Under the pieces are notes generated by a model that saw only the letters and a program-made list of their open reading frames with translations, was not told where the DNA came from and did no database searches. A DNA stretch of 64,000 bases from Planctomycetaceae bacterium. Its GTDB lineage: Bacteria; Planctomycetota; Planctomycetia; Pirellulales; Pirellulaceae. This document shows positions 1 through 8,300 of the stretch, in pieces; the stretch's first letter is position 1, and the number at the start of each line of letters is the position of its first letter. Location: positions 41,417-105,416 of the forward strand of contig JAHEBQ010000019.1 in assembly GCA_024642205.1 (NCBI GenBank), given 5' to 3'. The position numbers and the translations under genes were made by a program.

Positions 1-1
1 A

Positions 2-67
2 CAAAAGGGACAGGCAAGTTTTTCCAACTAGGGACAAGATAGATGGCAAAGGTGCCTGTCCTTTTTG
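2..67. repeat. REP-like inverted repeat
   Basis: Two 15-base arms at 2-16 and 53-67 are inverted copies with one mismatch. They flank a 36-base centre that repeats parts of the same motif (a GGGACA core and GGCAAAGGTGCC). Arms reading as GGGACAGGCA recall the short palindromic elements scattered through planctomycete genomes and linked to REP-associated transposases. That link is from memory. No transposase is visible here, and the element may continue beyond the window edge. Confidence 0.45.
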
Positions 68-148
68 CAAACTTTTTGCAAAGCGGGCCTCCCAGAAACG
101 GCGACAAAGCTGGCTTTTCCAACATTGATTGGCCCTTGGCTGTGCAAA

Positions 149-727
149 CTATTGATCCTCGACTGTGTCAAACCGCTGGTTTAGTTCGATAACCTGTTCG
201 GTAAGGCGGTCAATCTGCCATTGCATTTCATGCATCATTGACGGAATGTAGGCCCCGGGGTCTTTCCAGAGTTCCACGCGGATTTTCGTCAACTCAACAT
301 TGATCTTGCGTCGGTTGACTAGGGATAACGGGATCGTTCCCGGAATTGCTTCGTTGGATTTTAGCGATGATCGCAACGCCTGTTCGGCCAACTCCGCCGC
401 CGCTTGGGCCGCGACGAGTTGATTGGGATAGGCCGTGCCGTAGCTGAGTTCTTTGCTGACGGCCAATTGCTTTTTCGCGACTTCAATATTGGTCTTGAGT
501 TTTTTCAGTTCCAGATTGGAGACATTGCCTGGCACTTGGCGGTTCCTGTCCAATGCGTGATCCAAATCGGCTTGTGCGAGCCGGAGGCGAGCATCAGCTA
601 GACGGATGAGCAGATTGTCATGTTTTCTTTCGTCAATCGGTTGCTGCTCGTTCTGTGCGAGGATACTTCCCGTCACACAAAGAACCAGCACAAATAAAAT
701 GGAAACGGAAATTGATTGGCCCATCAT
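149..727 (-). CDS. Small secreted alpha-helical protein of unknown function
   Basis: The 192-residue product has a clear N-terminal signal peptide (hydrophobic residues about 5-24, cleavage near SILAQ) and is therefore exported. The mature part is almost entirely helical and charged. Ala/Leu/Lys-rich segments at about 40-125 and a final stretch at about 165-190 with heptad-like spacing both suggest a coiled coil. It has no cysteines after the signal region and no catalytic motif that I recognise. It stands alone, with the nearest same-strand gene ending about 560 bases upstream, so there is no operon context. Similar short helical exported proteins are common in planctomycetes. A structural or envelope role is possible, but I cannot assign a function. 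Confidence 0.7.
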   Translation of the reverse strand: MMGQSISVSILFVLVLCVTGSILAQNEQQPIDERKHDNLLIRLADARLRLAQADLDHALDRNRQVPGNVSNLELKKLKTNIEVAKKQLAVSKELSYGTAYPNQLVAAQAAAELAEQALRSSLKSNEAIPGTIPLSLVNRRKINVELTKIRVELWKDPGAYIPSMMHEMQWQIDRLTEQVIELNQRFDTVEDQ

Positions 728-1284
728 TGAGTTTTCCCTATCACGAGCAGATGGTTGAATGGTTTACTGACCAGAAACTCAGCTTTCTGGCGGCCAACAA
801 AACTGCAAATGTCGTTCCCAAACAAGGCACGGCGGATGCGGATATGAATGACAAGGATAATGAAGTTCGCCGCGAGGCGATCGTGTGAATGAGCTGCTGA
901 CGGTTCACGGATAACTTCAGCATTTCGTAAACCAATCGACCGAGGAGATTGCAGTTTCGGTTCACACTATTGAGCGATTCGAAGCGCACGTTGAGCAATT
1001 CCGCACAGAATCATCTTGATTGATCGTCTACCAGGCACAGTGAGCCTGTGATCTCATTCGATCTACCGGGTTCCCATTCTGCTGGCTCAATCCCATGCCT
1101 GCTTACCAGATGGGCACGAAGGAATGGAAGCAATCCAGTTGAGGCCCGTTCCTGACACTCGCGTGATGGGTGACTGGACCGGGGCTTTGCATCCGTCGAC
1201 GAAAAACTCGACGTAAAAAAGACCCAAACCCGCACTCAGCCGGCACAAAAACCAGCTCATCCGCAACCCTTGTCAATCGGATGA
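728..1284. other. Gene-free stretch
   Basis: About 560 bases lie between the small secreted protein and the ABC transporter operon, both on the minus strand. Reading frames here are under 90 codons on either strand. They have no recognisable motif and no convincing ribosome binding site. The stretch should contain the end of the transporter transcript and the promoter of the small secreted gene, but I could not pick out either. Confidence 0.5.
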
Positions 1285-1923
1285 TTACAGATCGTTAACT
1301 TGACCATCGACAAGCGTCAATCTTCGGTCGGCAAGTACCTCGGCGTCTTCAACACTGTGCGTGACATGAAGCGTTGTTACGTCGGACTTGATTTTTATCT
1401 TTTTCAGCAAATCGTGCATCTCGTACCTCGTCACTTCATCGAGAGCGCTCAGCGGTTCATCGAGTAATAATACGGAAGGTCGAAAGGACAATGCGCGTCC
1501 TAATGCAACGCGCTGTGATTCGCCGCCACTTAACCCTGCGGGGTTCCGGCCAAGCAAATGCTCAATCCCGAGGACATTTGCCAGTTCACCCACGCGCTCG
1601 GCAATCTCTCGCGCGGATTTCTTCCGCAAGCGCAATGCGAATTCCAGATGCTGTCGCACGTTGAGAGTCGAAAAAAGAACGAGATCCTGAGGTACGTATC
1701 CGATTTCCCGATCCGCAGGTAACGCATGGGTTACATCGCAACCGTGAACCAGAATTCGCCCGCATGCAATCTTGCGCAAACCGCAGATCGCCTCGAGAAT
1801 CGTGGTTTTTCCCCGACCCGTCTGTCCCATCAATACGGCGTACTGACCTGAATCGACGTGAAACGAAATCCCGTTGAGTGAAAAATCCCCGGCTTTCACG
1901 GTTACATCGCAAAGCTGGATCAT
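1285..1923 (-). CDS. ABC transporter ATP-binding protein, molybdate/oxyanion type
   Basis: This 212-residue ATPase subunit energises the ModB-like permease encoded just upstream. All nucleotide-binding motifs are present: Walker A at 33-41 (GQTGRGKTT), Q-loop around 79, signature LSGGE at 131-135, Walker B at 151-156 (LLLDEP), D-loop to about 162 and the switch His at 189. It has no C-terminal TOBE domain, so it is shorter than E. coli ModC (about 350 residues) and resembles the compact WtpC/TupC-type ATPases. The frame is open for 94 more codons upstream. The start at 1923 is preferred because its ATG overlaps the permease stop in an ATGA junction and begins the domain exactly. It is the last gene of the five-gene operon. 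Confidence 0.9.
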   Translation of the reverse strand: MIQLCDVTVKAGDFSLNGISFHVDSGQYAVLMGQTGRGKTTILEAICGLRKIACGRILVHGCDVTHALPADREIGYVPQDLVLFSTLNVRQHLEFALRLRKKSAREIAERVGELANVLGIEHLLGRNPAGLSGGESQRVALGRALSFRPSVLLLDEPLSALDEVTRYEMHDLLKKIKIKSDVTTLHVTHSVEDAEVLADRRLTLVDGQVNDL

Positions 1924-2792
1924 ACGTTGAGCCCCGTTCCGAGAAATCGCAGGAAGACCAGCACAACGACTGCCATGGCAACCATCAATAACGACACCGC
2001 GACTGCCGCATCCAACTGGCCAATACTGAGTTCCAGGAAAACGGTCGTGGAAAGTACTTCGGTCCGCATTCGCGTCGCTCCGGCAAACACCAGAATCGGC
2101 CCAAACTCTCCCAGAGCACGCGCCCAGGCAATGGTGGTTGCGGCGATCATGCCCCGCCATGCCTGTGGCAACGCGATCCGCATAAAGGCCTGTCCCCGAC
2201 TGCAACCCAGTGTGCGGGCAACGTCTTCAGCCCGGGGATTGATCTGGTCAAACGTGACCCGCATCGTCCTTACAGCAAAGGCGCAAGCCACGGAAAACTG
2301 AGCCAACACGACCGCCGGCCAGCGAAACGTGACCGGGAACCCGAGTCGATCTCGCAACCACGCTTCCAATTCCCATTCGCCGATCTTGAGGTGAAACAGG
2401 ATCAGCAAGCTCAAACCCAACACCAGCGGCGGCAACACGATCGGAATATCCACGATTGTGTCAACCAACCAACGCCCCGGAAACCGGTACCTCGAAAGCA
2501 GATATCCCAACGGCGTCGCCACCCATAAAGAGAGAATCGCCGCTGCAGTACAAGAGAGAATGGTCAATCGAAACGCTGCCTGGATCTCTGGCTTGATCAA
2601 CGCTTTCATGAACTCGTTCGGCGACGTAAACAATACATCGGCGATAATCAACAGGACAATCAACAGAATGAAGCACCCTGAAAGACCGCCCATGACCAGG
2701 AAAAAAATCGCATCCGAACGTTGGCCGATGATAGTGGGTGTCTTGCTTGATTCCGCACCAGCTTGTGAACTGGTCGAGATGTTATCGTTCAT
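1920..2792 (-). CDS. ABC transporter permease, ModB-like
   Basis: The 290-residue inner-membrane permease belongs to the binding-protein-dependent transport family. Hydrophobic segments are visible at about 32-52, 72-95, 105-130, 150-170, 205-230 and 258-282. The cytoplasmic EAA loop (ARTLGCSRGQAFMRIALPQA) that docks on the ATPase lies at about 185-205. The motif and overall length match ModB/CysT-type oxyanion permeases. The frame extends upstream to 3026 inside the binding-protein gene. The ATG at 2792 gives the normal family length and overlaps the preceding gene by 11 bases, implying translational coupling. The substrate is inferred only from the ModA-like partner: molybdate, tungstate, sulfate or a related ligand. 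Confidence 0.88.
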   Translation of the reverse strand: MNDNISTSSQAGAESSKTPTIIGQRSDAIFFLVMGGLSGCFILLIVLLIIADVLFTSPNEFMKALIKPEIQAAFRLTILSCTAAAILSLWVATPLGYLLSRYRFPGRWLVDTIVDIPIVLPPLVLGLSLLILFHLKIGEWELEAWLRDRLGFPVTFRWPAVVLAQFSVACAFAVRTMRVTFDQINPRAEDVARTLGCSRGQAFMRIALPQAWRGMIAATTIAWARALGEFGPILVFAGATRMRTEVLSTTVFLELSIGQLDAAVAVSLLMVAMAVVVLVFLRFLGTGLNV

Positions 2793-4314
2793 TCGCACCT
2801 TCACGCGGCGATCCCAACTGCCACCGAAATCCTTCAAGCACAAAACTGTCCATTGATTCAGTTGAACAAATCCGTTCGAACAGCCGTCTCGCCGTCTGGG
2901 CGTTCGGAGAGTCGGGCGAGATTGCGATCGGCTGCGTCGCGACCGCGCATTCGAGGTCCTGAATTCGAACCGCGTCGACGTCATCGCCGGCACCTGCCGC
3001 ATTACTAAGGTAAACAACCGCGGCATCCAATGAACCTGTACGCAACTGGTTAACGAGCATGTCTCCGGTTGGCGTTTGCACGGTCACGTTGGCCATGACC
3101 TCTTTCTGAACCCTTCCCTCGCGAAGCGTATTCTGCGTCAGCCACCCCATCGCACATTGTTTCTCATGGCCGACACCGACTCGCAATCCTTGTCGACCGA
3201 GGTCCCCGAGATTGGCGATCTGATGCGGATTCCCTTTTTGCACCAGAATCACCAGCTCATTCTGTGAGACATCCACGGAGTCAGGAAACAGATCGGGAAC
3301 CTGTTTCATGAATTCGGTATCGCAGGCAAAATAGATATCCGGGTGCTGGCCGGATTTCATCTGGGCAACCAGGATTCCGCATCCGTTATACACTCTCGAA
3401 ACCCGCACACCCTCCCGTTTTTCAAACTCGGTAATCGTTTCATCAATTGCGGGACGAAGCATGGATCCGGCAAACACGTTTAACTCTGGAACTTCCGCCC
3501 ACCGATCACCACCGGAAACTCGAAAGCCATGTTCGGCATAGTGTTTCAGCCCACGATCCCTGGCAGCGAGGTAACGGGCAAAGTGGAGTGCCGCTGGTGG
3601 TTGTTTCGTCGTGGAGATCACGCCAACCGAAATCTGCGACGTGGCCGACGCCAATTCAGGCAGCTCGACGAACTGCAAATCGGGATAACTGTACAACACG
3701 GCATCATACACGATTCCCGCATCCGCGGCGCCGACAATGATGTCGTTGGCAACGTCCGTAACGGTTGTCCTGTAAGCCGTCGTCGCCTGGTCCAATCCGT
3801 CCCACAGCCCCTGTTCACGTAATACCTGCCGTGTCAGTTTGCCAATGGCCGCTGCATCCGGATTGGCTTGCACGACCCGGACGTCCTTCCGCAACAGATC
3901 GGAAAACTGTTGAATCGATTGGGGGTTGTCACGAGCAATCGCAACGACACCCTGCATTCGGGCAATCGGCAATATTTCCGCGATCAAACGCTTCTCTCTG
4001 GCGATCTCGAGAAAACTGCTGTCCGCCGGCAAATAAAGATCTCCACTCCCACTGACTTCGATCGACGATAGCAGCGTCTGGGAAGCTCCGTATTGGATCT
4101 GGATCGAAGCGCCATATTCACGCTCGTAATCCACACGAATCGCTTCCATCACCGCGCGATTACTTGCGGCACAGAACAGCACCAGCGGTTGGGCCCGGAT
4201 TATTTCACCATCGATACCTCGGTCGCGCTGCATCGAGTCCGTTGCCGACAAAAGCAGCAACAGAGCCCCCAGGACGACGACGGAGACTACCATAAGTAAA
4301 ATTGTACGATTCAT
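2782..4314 (-). CDS. Tandem-duplicated ModA-like substrate-binding protein
   Basis: The 510-residue protein starts with a membrane anchor or signal segment (about 5-24) followed by two periplasmic binding domains of the ModA type in one chain. The first spans about 43-275 (opening LVLFCAASNRA, with QYGAS and GDLYLPAD). The second spans about 276-500 (opening LNVFAGSMLRPA, with YNGCG and PDIYFACD). Ordinary ModA proteins have one domain of about 230 residues. Domain 2 carries Cys at the ligand-loop positions (NGCG, FACD, KQCAMG), where oxyanion binders usually show Ser/Thr or small residues, so the ligand may not be plain molybdate. Start and stop overlap both neighbours, so it is produced with the permease and ATPase. 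The family call is confident; the ligand is unknown. Confidence 0.85.
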   Translation of the reverse strand: MNRTILLMVVSVVVLGALLLLLSATDSMQRDRGIDGEIIRAQPLVLFCAASNRAVMEAIRVDYEREYGASIQIQYGASQTLLSSIEVSGSGDLYLPADSSFLEIAREKRLIAEILPIARMQGVVAIARDNPQSIQQFSDLLRKDVRVVQANPDAAAIGKLTRQVLREQGLWDGLDQATTAYRTTVTDVANDIIVGAADAGIVYDAVLYSYPDLQFVELPELASATSQISVGVISTTKQPPAALHFARYLAARDRGLKHYAEHGFRVSGGDRWAEVPELNVFAGSMLRPAIDETITEFEKREGVRVSRVYNGCGILVAQMKSGQHPDIYFACDTEFMKQVPDLFPDSVDVSQNELVILVQKGNPHQIANLGDLGRQGLRVGVGHEKQCAMGWLTQNTLREGRVQKEVMANVTVQTPTGDMLVNQLRTGSLDAAVVYLSNAAGAGDDVDAVRIQDLECAVATQPIAISPDSPNAQTARRLFERICSTESMDSFVLEGFRWQLGSPREGANER

Positions 4315-5300
4315 TTGCGAGGTTGACGTCCGGACGGAATTTTCAACAGCTCCGGCGATTCATGGCGATCCGCCACTGTTTTTGCAGGCGGCGGCAGCTC
4401 GCCGTCTTCGCCAAACAATTTTGTGTCCCAATCTTCCGTGATCAGCAAATCAAATCCGGGATTCTGTTCCTTGACCTGACACGAACAGGCACCGCTCAGA
4501 AACAGGGTCACATCTTCGATCAATCGATCGTCAAGGTCGCAAGCCGGAATGACCTCCAAAGCGCGCGCCCGTCCGAAAACTGGAACCAGCAGCGGTTCGC
4601 CATCGGAAACGGCCTGCGGTTCAAATCCCGTCAACAGTTTCACCAAAAACTGTTCTTGTTTGTCCTGCGGATCAATTTCCAGCAGACTGAATCTTATCAA
4701 AAGCGGCACTTCCGAATGCAATTCACTACCAGGCAACCCAATCCCTTCGGGAAGAGTTACCTTTTCTTGCAGCGCTTCAAAGTTCTTCTCCATCCGCTCC
4801 CGAGCCGCCCGCGTACGCTCTCCGTCCGGTGACCGGAGCAGTATCCAGACAATCGAATCGCCTGCGAGCAACCGTCGGCCTAACTCCGTCCGCGCCGGCG
4901 ATTGCAGCAAGTTGACCGAACGAGCATCGTCAAGCGATCCGTACCAGTTGTTGACCGTCCGACCCTGTCCCAATCGAGTCTGAACGACCAGGAACGGAAG
5001 CTGGACCGAATCCCTGTCCCTAATCGTGTCCAATATGGATGAATACTCGTTAACCGCCTTCTCATTGACGCTGGATCGGATGACTTTTACATTTGCCGAT
5101 CCATTGTTATCGGAAGCAGCGGATTCCAGCTCCCGGACATATTTTTCTCCCTCAGCTGATAACTCTGAAGCATGAAAAACAATCAATTCACACGAACCTG
5201 GTCGCCATCTTTCCAGGGCATAGCGAAAAACCGGAATGTTGCAGGCACACGCCGTCGACGCAACTGCGAACAATATCAACATCAAGATCAGTCGTTTCAT
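4311..5300 (-). CDS. Cys-rich exported protein of an ABC transporter operon, unknown function
   Basis: The 329-residue product has an N-terminal signal sequence (residues 1-17) ending in a Cys-Ala-Cys pair (C18, C20). The motif NIPVFRYALERW follows, then a second Cys at about 37. Later it has another isolated Cys and a CxC pair (GACSC) near residue 280. The pattern suggests a lipid-anchored or metal- or thiol-binding envelope protein, but the lipobox is not canonical and I cannot name a domain. The start at 5300 is chosen because it gives a proper signal peptide. Longer forms would run into the previous gene. It sits 4 bases after the propeller gene and overlaps the binding-protein start in ATGA, so it is an integral part of the transporter operon. 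Confidence 0.75.
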   Translation of the reverse strand: MKRLILMLILFAVASTACACNIPVFRYALERWRPGSCELIVFHASELSAEGEKYVRELESAASDNNGSANVKVIRSSVNEKAVNEYSSILDTIRDRDSVQLPFLVVQTRLGQGRTVNNWYGSLDDARSVNLLQSPARTELGRRLLAGDSIVWILLRSPDGERTRAARERMEKNFEALQEKVTLPEGIGLPGSELHSEVPLLIRFSLLEIDPQDKQEQFLVKLLTGFEPQAVSDGEPLLVPVFGRARALEVIPACDLDDRLIEDVTLFLSGACSCQVKEQNPGFDLLITEDWDTKLFGEDGELPPPAKTVADRHESPELLKIPSGRQPRK

Positions 5301-5304
5301 GAAG

Positions 5305-8300
5305 CTATTTTCCAAAACAGACGATTTCGCCGTCAAGAGTTGAGAGGTACAGTTGTCCGTTGGCACCGGCAAGACCATCCCAGGCTGGAAGCGAATCCAA
5401 ATGCACTCCATTCTTGATCTCGCCGGTGTCCTTGTTGACGGCCAACAACCAGGCACCTTCGGATCCCTCCAACGCGAGGTTCTGCTTATCGAGTAGTTGC
5501 TGCACGAGCGGATCTTTCTCGGTCAACTGTTGGAACGTTTTTTCTTCGTCAATAATATCCGGTGGCCCCACGATAAACAGGTTGGATCCCGCCAACACCA
5601 TCCCACGAGCATAGACTGGTACGTCTTGCGTCCACTTGGGACTAACCAGACTGTCGCCCGGTTTGGATTGATTGTTGGCAGCTTTCTTGTTGGCAGCCTG
5701 TCGCGCCGAGAACTGCATAGCCATGCCAAACTTTCCTTCCACGGCCGTTCCGCCAAATACTGTCCCGTCATGACGCTGAATGGAGTGGTCCCGCGCAGAC
5801 CCATCATCGAAGCTGACGGCCAATACCGCATCGCTGGAAATCTCGGAACCATCCGCAAACCGCTGAGCAATTTGAGCGTCATCGGCGGCACTGAAATAAA
5901 GACGGACTTCATCGATCACGCCGCTGAAGGGGAAGGGAGACTGGTATTCTCCAACTGCAGACTGATTGTCCGCACCGACTTCCAAACCTTGGGCCGGGTC
6001 GGCGGTGATCAGACCATTGGACGTCGCTTCACCCGCAAGTTCACCATCGACGAACAACTTCATCTTTTTGTCTTCGCCGAGCACACCGGCCACATGATGC
6101 CACCCACCAACCATTCGCTTATTGCCAACGATCGTCGTCAGCTCATTTTTCGAACGAACCAGGAAGGCAGGTTTTCCGCCCTGCATGATCAATGCAAATC
6201 CATTTGTCGGTCCGCCGCGAGCGATAATCACACCCTGGGGTTTGGTCGCCGTTACCCAGGCTTCGACGGTCAATGGTTTGCCCGTCGGATCCAGGCCTTT
6301 GGGTTTCCCAAAATCAGCGTAGGATGCCGCCGCAACAACGGTCCCTTTCCCTTTTCCTTTTTGGGTAAAACTAGCCGGGATTTCTGGCGGATTTTCTTCC
6401 GCGGCAAACAATTGATGTTCAAGTGTCGTGGTCCACCGGAGGTACTCAGGCTTTCGACCATACCCGAACGCATAGCCATCTCCCTTGACCAGCAATCGAC
6501 CGGAAGGTGCAAACCGACCTGCCTGGTAATACCCACCATGTCCACCGGCGAAACTCTGGCCGAGGACCCAATACGATCTGTGAAACCATGTTTCGTCCAG
6601 GAATCCCATCGGCGCAAATATATGGGCGTCCTCTCCGCGTTGCTTGGACGCCTGCGTTGCGAAATCTCCCGAATTCGGTCCGATCTCAATCCGATTGCCT
6701 TCCATATCGAATTTTTGTGACTTCATGTAAATGTGCCTTCCATCGCTCGAAAGGATGTCCGGCAAACCGACTGGCATCTGTAATACCTGCAGCTTTTCCT
6801 GAATATTGTTTCCCGTTTCCGGATTTTTTTCGTCCATCAGCGTCTCGGACAATTTGTTGCCGGATTGGAGATCCAACCGCACGAGTCTCAAACCGCCGTC
6901 CAGAAAAATCGATCGGCCAGCAACGCAATGGACGGTATTATCGCGAATCAACACGCTGCCACTGACTGGCCACAACGATTCGAGTTGTTCGAAAGCCATC
7001 GTGCGACGATCCATGGGGGCAGCGCGGTAACGCCACGCCAATTCACCATCGGACGTCAGACAATAGACCCAGCCATCGGTAGACCCAAACACGACTCGAC
7101 CTCGATACACCGTTGGTGGCGAATCAATCCGAGCTCCGGCGATAAACGTCCATTTCCGGTCTCCGTTGGCTTCATCCAAAGCGAAAATCGTATGCTGATC
7201 GATCTGGGAAACGTAGACGGTACCCTCGGCGATGACAGGAGCAGTCAAGCGGCCACCCAATGCCGTGGTCCATTTGACACCGACATCCGTGGCAACGGGC
7301 TTGGTCGTTGAACCACTGCGCCCCTGATCATGTCGGTACGTAGGCCAGTCATCCGATTCGTCGACGACCGCGGCAAGCGGTTTGTCAAAGGCAGGACCTT
7401 TTTCCAATCGGCCGTTTTCCGGAACAGTGGCGGGAACAGGGCGACTGGGCGACGCGGGAGCCAGCGAGTTGAAACCGAACAATTTTGCTTCCGGGTAACA
7501 CGCGCAGTTATGCGGCGGGGTATACGTCAATCCATTACACGGCATCACGCCGTATAAACAACCACCGCGAACCCAATGGTTGATATCCCAATGTTCGGCA
7601 TCTGGATCGACAAATTCGACCCCGGTTCGAGAGGGCATCAGGAAGTTGTCGGTTGCCTTGGCAATGTAACAGCGATGATGAAACCAGTACGTGTCGATAT
7701 CAGGGGCAAATTGTTTTTTGATCTCGCCGGTTTTTGGATCGCGACCCGTATAAACGCCCGAGTCCTTGCCCGAAGTAAGCGGAGCCAGCCAAACGAGTCC
7801 CCCGACCACCATCAAGTCCTGTGGCGATTGATATCCGCTATTGGGAAAACTTGCATCCCACAGCTGTTTCCCGCTTTTCGCCTCAACACTGATCATCTTG
7901 CCGTCGCCACCGGCATACAACACGACGTCGTCGTGAATCACCAGGCGTGGACCAAAGTTAAAGGTAAACGATTGGCGGCGTGTTACCGGTTGCGTCTCCC
8001 AGGCAATTTCGCCGGTTCGCTGGTCGAGGCTGACGACTTTTTCCCCGTCATGGAAATAGACCTGCGAGTCGTTAGCGGCCAATGTCAATGGAGAAACTTT
8101 GGTTTGCCTCGCCCACAGCCGTTTGCCCGAGTCAGCGTCAAAGGCCATCAGTACGCGTGGTTCTTCGTTCCAGAAAAAGTTACGGCTTCTCGCCTGGTCA
8201 CCGACCCGACCGTGGAGCGGTGCATAATCCTCAAGTTCCGCTTTTCCTTTCCGAACAACCAGAAACAACAATCCGCCCGTGTGAATGATTTCTTCCGTAG

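Noticed and set aside
741..1235. Short minus-strand frames between the first two genes
   Set aside because: Under 90 codons, with no motif or signal peptide and poor starts.
5497..6720. 407-codon open frame on the plus strand inside the propeller gene
   Set aside because: It lies wholly antisense to a well-supported 1303-residue gene, has no domain and no signal or ribosome site. Length alone comes from the codon bias of the real gene.
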